Below, piece by piece: positions 33,374 to 41,110 of a DNA stretch of 64,000 nucleotides. The translations under genes and the position numbers were made by a program. The stretch covers positions 100,481 through 164,480 of the forward strand of contig NZ_WOSV01000006.1 in NCBI RefSeq assembly GCF_011516655.1. The letters run 5' to 3'. Source of the DNA: Acetobacter thailandicus. Its GTDB lineage: Bacteria; Pseudomonadota; Alphaproteobacteria; Acetobacterales; Acetobacteraceae. Positions within the stretch are counted from its first letter, which is position 1; the number at the start of each line of letters is the position of its first letter. The notes beneath the pieces are model-generated. The model was given only the letters and a program-made list of their open reading frames with translations, had not been told where the DNA came from and ran no database searches.

Positions 33374-34015
33374 ATGAATCTGATCAGTGAACTTTCAGTT
33401 GTGGCTACGGTATCAGCCTTCTGGCTGGTGGCGATGATTGTGCCCGGGCTTGATTTTCTGCTTGTGACACGGCTGGCTGTGATGCGCGGTAAAGCTGCGG
33501 CTCTCAGGGCAACTTTTGGCGTGGCTGTGGGGGTTGGCATATGGGGGCTTGCAGGGTTTTTTGGTGTCAGAACACTGTTTATTGCTGCGCCCTGGCTTTA
33601 CATGCTGCTTAAAATTGTCGGTGGACTTTATCTTTTCCTGACCGGTTTCAGACTTTTCATGAGCAGCTGGCAAAAGAAAACAGCGCAGAGCGGGCACACA
33701 GAGCTGGTTTCTGGCACAACACGTGCGTTCAGGGCCGGGTTACTGACAAACCTTGCAAACCCGAAAGCCCCGGTTTTTGTGTCGGGTCTTTTTGCTGCGG
33801 CATTACCACAGCATGCTTCAGTTCAGCTGGGGCTGACATGTGTGGCTGCCATGTTTGTTATTGCTATGGCATGGTTTGCGCTGGTTGCAACACTTCTCAG
33901 TCTTGAAAGTGTTTCTCGTATTTTCATGAGTTTTCAGAAATGGATCGACCGTTGCGCTGGTCTGGCTTTTATGGCGCTGGGGCTGCGCTTTGTTACTGAG
34001 CGCTCGCCTGGCTGA
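33374..34015 (+). CDS. LysE/RhtB-family amino acid exporter
   Basis: 213 residues with five to six membrane helices. Family features are MIVPGLDFLLVTRLAVMRGKAAALRATFGVAVGVGIWGLAGFFGV at the N-terminus, LLKIVGGLYLFLTGFRLF, and FRAGLLTNLANPKAPVFVSGLFAAALP (the conserved N-P-K motif). Such proteins export amino acids or related metabolites from the cytoplasm. It is divergent from the AT-rich cassette and 126 bp upstream of a TetR gene. The substrate is unknown. Confidence 0.85.
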   Translation: MNLISELSVVATVSAFWLVAMIVPGLDFLLVTRLAVMRGKAAALRATFGVAVGVGIWGLAGFFGVRTLFIAAPWLYMLLKIVGGLYLFLTGFRLFMSSWQKKTAQSGHTELVSGTTRAFRAGLLTNLANPKAPVFVSGLFAAALPQHASVQLGLTCVAAMFVIAMAWFALVATLLSLESVSRIFMSFQKWIDRCAGLAFMALGLRFVTERSPG

Positions 34016-34141
34016 CATGTGCAGGGGCGGGGTGAGATAACGCCTCCACATTCCGCGCTGACAGAGTATGATGGTGTTTCATATCAGGAGACCTCTTGCT
34101 TTCTTTCTGGAAAGAAAGTTATAAGCGGGGGATGAATCGTC

Positions 34142-34765
34142 ATGTCGGAAACAGGAATGAAAATCGGACGCCCGAAAGAAATCTCAGACGAATACATCCT
34201 TGCTGTGGCCCGCCGCTGCTTTCTCGAGCGCGGAGGCGGTATCGCAGCAGCGGACATCGCACGCGAGATCGGTGTCAGCCATACAACGCTCTTTAACCGT
34301 TTTGGTTCAAAGCAGGGGCTTATGCTGGCAGCGCTGGGGGCGCCGAAAGATATTCACTGGATCGGCACACTCGAGGCCGGGCCGGATAACCGGCCTGTTA
34401 AGGAGCAGCTTGTTGAAATTTCCTGTACAATAGCCGTGTTTTTTGAAAATCTTAATGCGGGTTTTTCAGTTCTTCAGGCCAGTGGCATTGATACTGATGC
34501 GCTGTGCACGGGTGATAACCCCGAGACCTCAGCACCCGCACGGGCTTTTCGTGCGCTGACTGAGTGGATCGGCCGTGCACAGCAGCAGGAAAAACTGGCT
34601 TACTGTGATGCACAGGTACTGGCCTCAACATTGCTCGGTGTGCTGCATAACCGTGCTTTTTCAAACCGCGTGTGCGGAGAAGGCGGCTCTGACAGGGCAA
34701 CAGACAAAAGTCATGTTGCTGACGTGATCACCCTGTTATGGGACGGAATAAAACCGTCATCATAG
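34142..34765 (+). CDS. TetR/AcrR-family repressor
   Basis: 207 residues from ATG 34142. The N-terminal helix-turn-helix domain is complete: ISDEYILAVARRCFLERGGGIAAADIAREIGVSHTTLFNRFGSKQGLMLAAL (about 12-63). The C-terminal ligand domain is not conserved; it contains one Cys in the middle (SCTIAV), LCTGDN and CGEGG. It lies 62 bp before the Old Yellow Enzyme start, with a palindrome between, so it probably controls that gene in the way NemR controls nemA. The inducer cannot be read from sequence. Confidence 0.85.
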   Translation: MSETGMKIGRPKEISDEYILAVARRCFLERGGGIAAADIAREIGVSHTTLFNRFGSKQGLMLAALGAPKDIHWIGTLEAGPDNRPVKEQLVEISCTIAVFFENLNAGFSVLQASGIDTDALCTGDNPETSAPARAFRALTEWIGRAQQQEKLAYCDAQVLASTLLGVLHNRAFSNRVCGEGGSDRATDKSHVADVITLLWDGIKPSS

Positions 34766-34778
34766 CGGGCCTTTCTCT

Positions 34779-34810
34779 AGGGCATGCTCGCACATCATGT
34801 GTCATGCCCT
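34779..34810. promoter_or_regulatory. Nested palindrome before the Old Yellow Enzyme gene
   Basis: AGGGCATG (34779-34786) is inverted as CATGCCCT (34803-34810). Inside is an exact 11-bp palindrome CACAT-C-ATGTG (34791-34801). It may be the TetR operator or a leader stem; no T-run follows. Confidence 0.5.
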
Positions 34811-34827
34811 TTAAGGAGCTGATGAGT

Positions 34828-35883
34828 ATGCCGGATATTTGGCAGCCTGTTACCCTTGGCAAAATGACTCTGCCAAACCGCTTTGTTATGGCACCTATGA
34901 CCCGCAGCCGTGCACAGTATGATGGCACACCTGGCCCCCTGGCCGCGGAGTATTATGCACAGCGTGCCAGTGTCGGGCTGATTGTGGCCGAGGGCACACA
35001 ACCTTCAGCTGACGGGCAGGGTTATATGATGACCCCCGGCATCTACACTCAGGCACATATTGACGGCTGGCAGAAAGTGACCTCAGCCGTTCATGCCGCA
35101 AACGGGCATATCTATATTCAGCTTATGCATGCCGGGCGTATGTCACACCCTGATAACACCCCTCATCATCGTCAGGCCGTGGCGCCCTCTGCCATTGCAC
35201 CGGGCACAGGTATGTTTACGGCAAAAGGCATGCAGGATATTCCGCCCCCGCGTGCGCTGAGCACGGCGGAGGTCCGTCAGACAGTGCAGGACTTCCGTCA
35301 TGCTGCAAAAAGCGCGGCTGAAGCCGGTGCAGATGGTGTCGAAATTCATGGTGCCAATGCGTATCTTATTCAGCAGTTTTTCGCACCTGGCGCAAACACC
35401 CGCACGGATGAGTATGGCGGTTCGATCGAAAACCGCGCACGTTTTGCCCTTGAAGTTGCACAGGCTATTGCTGAAGAAATTGGTGCTGAGCGCACAGCCA
35501 TTCGCTTCTCACCTGGCACAACCCTGTGGGGCATTGACGAGGGGGCAGACTACCCAGAACTTTATCGCTACCTGATGACCGAGCTGAATAAGCTCGGCCT
35601 GTCTTATGTGCACATTATGCATCAGGGAAATGACGCACTGCTGGCCGATATACGCCGCATCTGGTCGGGTAAACTGATTATTAACCGTCCGGGCCGCCCC
35701 CGTGAGGAGATCGGGCATGACGTGGCCAGTGGTCTGGCTGACCTTGAGGTCTATGGTCAGATGATTCTGGCTAACCCTGATTTTCTGGCCCGGCTGAAGG
35801 CTGATGCCCCGCTGAATGATGCTGACCGTATGACCTTCTTTGGTGGTGATGAAAAGGGATATACCGACTACCCCACATTGTGA
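34828..35883 (+). CDS. nemA: Old Yellow Enzyme family alkene reductase (NemA-like)
   Basis: 351 residues from ATG 34828, with AAGGAG 9 bases upstream (ATG 34822 is too close). An FMN TIM barrel: MAPMTRSRA (22-30), LIVAEGTQPS, then the substrate-binding pair His174/Asn177 in EIHGANAYL and the likely proton donor Tyr179. RTDEYGGSIENRARF (about 192-206) is the family signature. It reduces activated C=C bonds and nitro groups with NAD(P)H. The TetR gene directly upstream suggests induction by electrophiles. Confidence 0.9.
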   Translation: MPDIWQPVTLGKMTLPNRFVMAPMTRSRAQYDGTPGPLAAEYYAQRASVGLIVAEGTQPSADGQGYMMTPGIYTQAHIDGWQKVTSAVHAANGHIYIQLMHAGRMSHPDNTPHHRQAVAPSAIAPGTGMFTAKGMQDIPPPRALSTAEVRQTVQDFRHAAKSAAEAGADGVEIHGANAYLIQQFFAPGANTRTDEYGGSIENRARFALEVAQAIAEEIGAERTAIRFSPGTTLWGIDEGADYPELYRYLMTELNKLGLSYVHIMHQGNDALLADIRRIWSGKLIINRPGRPREEIGHDVASGLADLEVYGQMILANPDFLARLKADAPLNDADRMTFFGGDEKGYTDYPTL

Positions 35884-35896
35884 GCCTGTTTACACT

Positions 35897-35925
35897 CTGC
35901 CCCGCACTGTGATGGTGCGGGGCAG
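35897..35925. terminator. Terminator hairpin between convergent nemA and hmp
   Basis: CTGCCCCGCAC (35897-35907) pairs perfectly with GTGCGGGGCAG (35915-35925), loop TGTGATG. It sits between two convergent stops and likely serves both directions, although the T-runs are poor. Confidence 0.65.
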
Positions 35926-35933
35926 GGCAGAAA

Positions 35934-37154
35934 TTATGCGGCGTGCAGGGCATCCTCCGGGGTGGTGGCTGAGCCAAACACTTCGTGCTTGATGCGGCTT
36001 TCCGGCACGCCTTCGGCTTTCAGCCCGGCAATGACTGACTGCATAAAGGCGTCAGGCCCGCACAGATAATACAGGGCATCAGCCGGTGTATGGGCTTTCA
36101 GCCATGCGGCAGAAATATGCCCCTCATGTGTCTGCACATTCTGCCCGGCTGCGGCGGTGTCGTTTTTGCGGGTATAGAAAATGTCAGCCTGCACTGTTCC
36201 GTCTTTTGCCAGCTCACGCACGCGCGGCCCAAAGGCTTCGCTCTGCGGGGTGTGGGTGCCGTGCACATAATGCAGCGGTGCTTTCCGTCCGGCCTTATGT
36301 GCGGCCTCGGCCATCGCAATAAAGGGGGTCAGCCCCACGCCGGCACTCAGCAGCACAACCGGGTGGTTTGCGGTTTCTTCTGGCAGGGTGAAGGTGCCAG
36401 CAGGTGCTGACACGAGCAGTTCGGTGCCTTCTTTTGCGTGGTCATGCAGCCAGCCTGACACCAGCCCGCCCGCTGCACGTTTAACACTGATGCGGTAGCC
36501 CCTGGAGTCGGGGGCTGATGAAATGCTGTAATTACGTCGCTGTGAGCCTGCGCCCGGCACGGTGATGTTGAAGGTAAGATACTGCCCGGGTTTATGCAGC
36601 ACAACGGGTTTGCCGTCTGTGGGCTCAAGCCGGAAGGAGGTGACATCGCCACTTTCTGCCACGCGCTGACGAATGGTGAAAGCACGCCAGCCGCGCCAGC
36701 CACCGGGGGCCTCTTCTGTTTCTTTATAAAGCTGGCTTTCGCGGTTCATCAGCACGTCGGCGAGAAACTGATAGGCATTGCCCCAGGCCTGCATGATTTC
36801 AGGTGTGGCGGCGTCACCCAGTACATGGGCAATAGCCCCCAGCAGGGCCTGACCGACATGCGGGTAGTGCTCGGGCAGAATGTTCAGCCCTACATGTTTT
36901 TCAGCAATGCGTTCGATCATGCCGGTCAGTGTGCCCAGGTCATTAATATGACGGGCATAGGCCAGCACGGCCATGGCCAGGGCAGTGGGCTGCTCGCCGC
37001 TTTTCTGGTGTGAGCGGTTAAACAGTTCGGCAATGGCCGGGTCAGCCAGCAGGCGTGAATACATTTCGCGGGTGATATCGAGACCGTGTGCTTCCAGCGC
37101 GGGAATGCAGGCAGTAACGATAGCGCGGGTCTGGTCGTCGAGTAATGCGGTCAC
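35934..37154 (-). CDS. hmp: Flavohaemoglobin, nitric oxide dioxygenase
   Basis: 406 residues from GTG 37154 with TAAAGGAGAG upstream. The globin domain (1-140) has Tyr32 (B10), Gln55 and the proximal His87 in EKHVGLNILPEHY. The FAD domain has RRNYSISSAPDSRGYRISVKR and the NAD domain GVGLTPFIAM and YLCGPDAFM. It turns NO plus O2 into nitrate. It is divergent from nsrR across an NsrR-type palindrome, which explains its control. Confidence 0.95.
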   Translation of the reverse strand: MTALLDDQTRAIVTACIPALEAHGLDITREMYSRLLADPAIAELFNRSHQKSGEQPTALAMAVLAYARHINDLGTLTGMIERIAEKHVGLNILPEHYPHVGQALLGAIAHVLGDAATPEIMQAWGNAYQFLADVLMNRESQLYKETEEAPGGWRGWRAFTIRQRVAESGDVTSFRLEPTDGKPVVLHKPGQYLTFNITVPGAGSQRRNYSISSAPDSRGYRISVKRAAGGLVSGWLHDHAKEGTELLVSAPAGTFTLPEETANHPVVLLSAGVGLTPFIAMAEAAHKAGRKAPLHYVHGTHTPQSEAFGPRVRELAKDGTVQADIFYTRKNDTAAAGQNVQTHEGHISAAWLKAHTPADALYYLCGPDAFMQSVIAGLKAEGVPESRIKHEVFGSATTPEDALHAA

Positions 37155-37168
37155 GGACTCTCTCCTTT

Positions 37169-37193
37169 AAAGATGTAAACTTTATACATCTTT
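37169..37193. promoter_or_regulatory. NsrR operator in the hmp-nsrR divergent promoter
   Basis: AAAGATGTA (37169-37177) and TACATCTTT (37185-37193) form a perfect 9-bp inverted repeat with a 7-bp spacer. This matches the known NsrR consensus (AAGATG-x-ATTT-x-x-CATCTT type). A weaker pair CATCT/AGATG follows at 37200-37217, nearer nsrR. Confidence 0.85.
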
Positions 37194-37239
37194 AAATAGC
37201 ATCTGGTAAACAAGATGTCAATTTGTTAATGTTTAGTTT

Positions 37240-37716
37240 ATGCGCCTTACTCTTCATACCGACTACGCTTTGCGTACTCTTCTCTATCTCGGGGTTCACA
37301 CTGATCGCCGTGTGTCCATTCACGAGATCGCCCGAGTCTATAAGATTTCGGAAAACCACCTCGTGAAGGTGATCCATCATCTTGGCAAAGGCGGGTTTCT
37401 CAGCACGTTTCGTGGTCGTCACGGCGGGCTTGAGCTGGCCAGACCTGCCGATAAGATTCGGATCGGTGATGTTGTGCGCTACACGGAGGAGGAGATGGTT
37501 TTGCTGGCCTGCATGGCCCCGCCTGAGGCAGAGCAGGAAGAAATTGTTACAGAGTGTATTTTATCAGGAGGGTGTGTTTTACGTTCAGGGCTGGCAAAAG
37601 CGATGGATGCATTTATGGCCGTGCTCGATGACTACACCCTGGATGATATGCTGACCCCCTATGAGCGCCTGGTGCTGAGCAATAAGGCAGGGCTGGCTTC
37701 AGGGGCGGAGGATTAG
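37240..37716 (+). CDS. nsrR: NsrR, Rrf2-family nitric oxide-sensing repressor
   Basis: 158 residues from ATG 37240. MRLTLHTDYALRTLLYLGVHTDRRVSIHEIARVYKISENHLVKVIHHLGKGGFLSTFRGRHGGLELARP is the typical winged-helix of NsrR. Three Cys in the region CMAPPEAEQEEIVTECILSGGCVL match the Fe-S cluster ligands. It represses hmp until NO damages the cluster. The divergent hmp gene and the shared operator confirm the assignment. Confidence 0.93.
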   Translation: MRLTLHTDYALRTLLYLGVHTDRRVSIHEIARVYKISENHLVKVIHHLGKGGFLSTFRGRHGGLELARPADKIRIGDVVRYTEEEMVLLACMAPPEAEQEEIVTECILSGGCVLRSGLAKAMDAFMAVLDDYTLDDMLTPYERLVLSNKAGLASGAED

Positions 37717-37741
37717 TGTTTTTTGTACTAAAAAATCATGA

Positions 37742-37767
37742 CATTACAGTTAATAATTAACTTAATG
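37742..37767. promoter_or_regulatory. AT-rich palindrome in the nsrR-pit gap
   Basis: GTTAAT-A-ATTAAC (37749-37761) is an exact 13-bp palindrome flanked by CATTA (37742-37746) and TAATG (37763-37767). It is 200 bp before the phosphate transporter start and 26 bp after nsrR. It may be an operator; no regulator is adjacent apart from nsrR. Confidence 0.4.
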
Positions 37768-37965
37768 GCCAGTAAATGAATTTTATATAATGGCAGAGCT
37801 ATGGCATGCAAATCTTTGTAGTACCGCTGCTTAGCGTTCAGTTTGTGTCATAAATCTGAACATAAAATGCCCTGAGTGAGAAAATTTACAAAATAACGGA
37901 TTAAAAGCTGGCGCGTCTTCCTGTATGCGACAGGTAGCGAAACAAAAGGTCAGCTTCTTTATCTC

Positions 37966-39348
37966 ATGCTGCATTTTATGCCTGACACTCCTCTGTCCCT
38001 TGTTATACTTATTATATGCAGCGTTCTTGTCTGCGTATTTGAGTTTGTAAACGGGTTCCATGACACAGCAAATGCTGTGGCAACCGTGATCTACACCCGC
38101 TCCCTGAAGCCTGTTCAGGCTGTTGTGCTCTCGGGAGTGATGAATTTTGCCGGTGTTCTGGCTGGTGGTCTGAGCGTGGCTTACGCTCTGGTTGAGCTTT
38201 TGCCGCCTGATGTGCTGACCCCGCCAAATGGTGCGCCGGCAGTGCCTATGCTGTTTTCTCTCTTCGGGGCAGCCCTGTCCTGGAACCTGCTGACATGGCG
38301 TGCCGGCATTCCTAACTCCAGTTCTCACTGCATTATCGGCTCTATCATTGGGGTCGCCGTGGGTGATGCCCTTGTTCACGGCCGTCATTATCGTGAGGGT
38401 ATCGACTGGCCTCAGGTTTTAAAGGTGCTTGAGGCTCTGGCAGTCTCGCCGATTCTGGGTCTGGTCGGGGCGGGGCTCTTTTACTGCGTGCTGAAGATGT
38501 TTGTGAAAGACAAAGCTCTTTTTGAGCCGCCTCAGGGGCACCAGCCCCCGCGTGGCTGGGTGCGTTGGCTGCTGATCGGCTCGTGCACCGGGGTCAGTTT
38601 TTCGCACGGCAGTAATGACGGTCAGAAAAGTATTGGCCTGATTATGCTGACAGTTGCCGGGCTCTGGCCGGCGTTATACGCGCTCAACCCGCAGCATCAG
38701 CACACGCTGCCGGTAACTGTGAGCGAAGCACACGAGATCCGTTCTGTGCTGGATATGTATGACCATGATGTGCTGCGCTCTGATGCGATGATAGCAGCAC
38801 AGCACCTGCAGACAGAGAACTCCCTGCTCGATAAACCAATTCTTAACGGCCCGCTGCCGCCGCTCGTGACTGTGCGTTCTGATGTGTTTCAGATTGTGGC
38901 AGCGCTTAAAAAAATCTCCCTTGATAAAGCTGTGCCGTCTCAGGTGCGCCATCAGGCTGCTCATTTGCGTATGAAACTGCGCCCGGTTGTTGAGTTCGCC
39001 CCCTGGTGGGTCAGGCTGCTGAGCGCTCTTTGCCTCAGCCTTGGTACCATGGTGGGCTATAAGCGTATTGTCAGCACCCTGGGGGAGAAAATAGGCCGCA
39101 CGCATCTGACCCCTGCCCAGGGAGCCTCTTCAGAGCTGGTCGGGGCGGGTCTTATTCTTACAGCGGGCTATACCGGTCTGCCTGTCAGTACCACGCATAT
39201 TGTGACGGCCGGTATCGCAGGCAGTATGCTGGGGGCTGGCTCTGGCCTGCAATGGGGCACCATGCGCCGTATTATGCTGGCCTGGGTTGCGACCCTGCCG
39301 GTCACTATCGTTCTGTCAGCGGGGTTATTTTACCTGCTCAGCCATTAA
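37966..39348 (+). CDS. pitA: Low-affinity inorganic phosphate transporter, Pit family
   Basis: 460 residues, about ten membrane helices in two inverted halves. Family motifs are FVNGFHDTANAVATVIYTRSLKP (about 27-49) and GLPVSTTHIVTAGIAGSM near the C-terminus. IPNSSSHCIIGSIIGVAVGD and SHGSNDGQKSIGLIML are also typical. A central cytosolic loop (about 250-330) separates the halves. It imports metal-phosphate with protons. Alternative start ATG 37978 would shorten it by four residues. Confidence 0.9.
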   Translation: MLHFMPDTPLSLVILIICSVLVCVFEFVNGFHDTANAVATVIYTRSLKPVQAVVLSGVMNFAGVLAGGLSVAYALVELLPPDVLTPPNGAPAVPMLFSLFGAALSWNLLTWRAGIPNSSSHCIIGSIIGVAVGDALVHGRHYREGIDWPQVLKVLEALAVSPILGLVGAGLFYCVLKMFVKDKALFEPPQGHQPPRGWVRWLLIGSCTGVSFSHGSNDGQKSIGLIMLTVAGLWPALYALNPQHQHTLPVTVSEAHEIRSVLDMYDHDVLRSDAMIAAQHLQTENSLLDKPILNGPLPPLVTVRSDVFQIVAALKKISLDKAVPSQVRHQAAHLRMKLRPVVEFAPWWVRLLSALCLSLGTMVGYKRIVSTLGEKIGRTHLTPAQGASSELVGAGLILTAGYTGLPVSTTHIVTAGIAGSMLGAGSGLQWGTMRRIMLAWVATLPVTIVLSAGLFYLLSH

Positions 39349-39380
39349 GGCACGGTTGTTTGTGTTGCCTGCGGGCAGCA

Positions 39381-39407
39381 TGAATGACAGACTCATACTG
39401 TCATTTA
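39381..39407 (+). terminator. Hairpin after pitA
   Basis: TGAATGACAG (39381-39390) pairs with CTGTCATTTA (39398-39407), one G-U pair, 7-base loop. It lies 33 bp after the stop. There is no clear T-run, so termination strength is uncertain. Confidence 0.5.
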
Positions 39408-39466
39408 CTGGCGTTTAAGGGTGCTTCGTTTCCGGGCATCTCCATGATTTGTGTGAGGATCTTTTT

Positions 39467-40246
39467 ATGACATCTTCCCGGGCTACTGTTCTGGTAACAG
39501 GTGCAACAGCAGGTTTTGGTCATGCTATTGCACTGCGACTGGTTAAAGACGGCTACCGTGTAATTGCCACAGGCCGCCGTAAAGACCGTCTTGATGCTCT
39601 GGCGCAGGAGGCCGGGCCGGCACTTTTGCCTTTTGTGCTTGATGTGACAGATGCTGAAGCGGTTGAGAAACTGCCTGCCTCTTTGCCTGCCGGCTGGCAG
39701 GAGGTCGATGTGCTGGTGAATAATGCGGGTCTGGCCCTGGGGCTTGAAAAAGCCTGGAAGGCAACCGCCCTCGACTGGGAGCGGATGATCGCCACGAATG
39801 TCACGGGGCTGACCGCTATGACCCGTGTGCTTCTGCCCGGCATGGTTGCGCGCAACAGGGGGCACATTATTGCTCTTGGCAGCACAGCAGGTATTTATCC
39901 TTACCCTGGTGCTAATGTTTACGGGGCCAGTAAAGCATTTGTGTCGCAGTTTATGCGCAATCTGCGCAGTGACCTGCTGGGTGTGCGTGTCAGAGTGACC
40001 AATATCGCCCCCGGGCTGTGTGGCGGCAGTGAGTTCAGCGAAGTGCGCCTTGGTGATAAATCAAAGGCTGCAGCTGTGTATGACGGCACAGAGCCGCTTT
40101 TGCCTGAGGATATTGCAGAGACGATCTCCTGGGTTCTGGGTTTGCCGGCGCATGTGAATATTAACCAGATTGAGATGATGCCTGTTTGTCAGGCTTCGGC
40201 GGGTCTTGCTGTCGACCGGAGCATGGGCCAGGCGTCAGATGTATAA
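39467..40246 (+). CDS. Short-chain dehydrogenase, YdfG-like 3-hydroxy acid dehydrogenase
   Basis: 259 residues from ATG 39467. NADP-binding TGATAGFG at 11-18 with ATGRRKDRL after strand two, NNAG at 85-88, and the catalytic set Ser139, Tyr152, Lys156 (VYGASKAF). The C-terminus has PGLCGGSEFSEVRLGD, LLPEDIAETISWVLGLPAHVNINQIEMMPVCQ, which is specific to the YdfG group. YdfG oxidises L-allo-threonine, serine and 3-hydroxy acids and reduces malonic semialdehyde. It stands alone. Confidence 0.88.
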   Translation: MTSSRATVLVTGATAGFGHAIALRLVKDGYRVIATGRRKDRLDALAQEAGPALLPFVLDVTDAEAVEKLPASLPAGWQEVDVLVNNAGLALGLEKAWKATALDWERMIATNVTGLTAMTRVLLPGMVARNRGHIIALGSTAGIYPYPGANVYGASKAFVSQFMRNLRSDLLGVRVRVTNIAPGLCGGSEFSEVRLGDKSKAAAVYDGTEPLLPEDIAETISWVLGLPAHVNINQIEMMPVCQASAGLAVDRSMGQASDV

Positions 40247-40348
40247 CTTTTTGAAACTATTTTTCTTTTTTAGTTAATTTTTTGTATACTAATGACGAAT
40301 TTTATAATATTTAACTATCTTGCAACGATGTGGGAGGCATTTTACATT

Positions 40349-40390
40349 CCCCTCATAATCTGAGGGGCTCCTGCTCATTAAAAGAGCAGG
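40349..40390 (+). promoter_or_regulatory. Two adjacent hairpins in the crcB leader
   Basis: CCCCTCA/TGAGGGG (40349-40355 with 40361-40367) and CCTGCTC/GAGCAGG (40370-40376 with 40384-40390) lie about 105 bp before the crcB start. The second is not followed by a T-run. A fluoride riboswitch would fit the gene, but its conserved core is not evident here. Confidence 0.45.
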
Positions 40391-40495
40391 GTGGTGGCAT
40401 GAGGCTGCCGGGTGGCTGAGTGCGCTGCCCTCCCTTTCGTTTCAGTACAAAGCAGTAATGTTCTGTCAGGACTATTCACCTGGACGGAGAGTGGT

Positions 40496-40936
40496 GTGTC
40501 ATTATCTTTTTATACCTGTCTTCTTGTCATGTTTGGTGGAGCACTCGGGTCGCTTCTGCGTCATGTTGTCAGCGTTCTGACAGCACCTTACAGCCGCATA
40601 ATGCCCTGGGGCACTATTTTTGCTGTTAATACCGTTGGTTCGTTTGTTATTGCCTTTTTTGCGACACTGACTATGGCAGACGGGCGCTACCCTATGTCTG
40701 ATAATATGCGCCTGCTGGTGATGACGGGTATATGTGGCGGTTATACGACCTTTTCCACATTCAGCTGGCAAACATTTGAGTTTCTGCGCACGGGGGCGGT
40801 CGGCCGTGCCTTACTGACAGTCATATTGTCAGTTGTTATGTGCATTGGTGCGGCTTCTGCCGGTTATATTACGGCTGTCTGTTTTAATTTTCAGACCATG
40901 CAGGCAGTTGAAGTTGAGAAACATAAAGATATATAA
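40496..40936 (+). CDS. crcB: CrcB/Fluc fluoride ion channel
   Basis: 146 residues from GTG 40496 (GGACGGAG upstream); the open frame from 40412 adds a non-conserved tail. Four membrane helices with GGALGSLLRHVVSVL, GTIFAVNTVGSFVIAFF (Asn of the pore) and GICGGYTTFSTFSWQTFE (the Na+-binding and Phe-box motif). It works as a dual-topology dimer to expel fluoride. A strong terminator follows. Confidence 0.9.
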   Translation: MSLSFYTCLLVMFGGALGSLLRHVVSVLTAPYSRIMPWGTIFAVNTVGSFVIAFFATLTMADGRYPMSDNMRLLVMTGICGGYTTFSTFSWQTFEFLRTGAVGRALLTVILSVVMCIGAASAGYITAVCFNFQTMQAVEVEKHKDI

Positions 40937-40998
40937 TTTCTTAATAAAGTATTGATTAAGTAGTTTATTTTTCAGTTTTTTTGTTCTTGAAATAAAAG

Positions 40999-41036
40999 AA
41001 ATGGCACATATTAGTATGTGCCATTTTAATTTTTAT
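40999..41036 (+). terminator. Strong terminator between crcB and the PKS gene
   Basis: AAATGGCACATA (40999-41010) pairs perfectly with TATGTGCCATTT (41015-41026) around TTAG and is followed by TTAATTTTTATT. Confidence 0.85.
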
Positions 41037-41110
41037 TAAAAAAATGTTATTTAAATAATACCATCCTCCCGTCAGAGGAGGAATCTCTGTAAAACAGGAG
41101 GTTAGGTTTC

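Noticed and set aside
37831..38388. Long minus-strand open frame (185 codons) at the pitA start
   Set aside because: It is antisense to clearly coding pitA sequence, has a biased His/Arg/Gln composition and no ribosome site.
40321..40411. Canonical fluoride riboswitch
   Set aside because: Hairpins are present but the conserved core and pseudoknot could not be aligned by eye.
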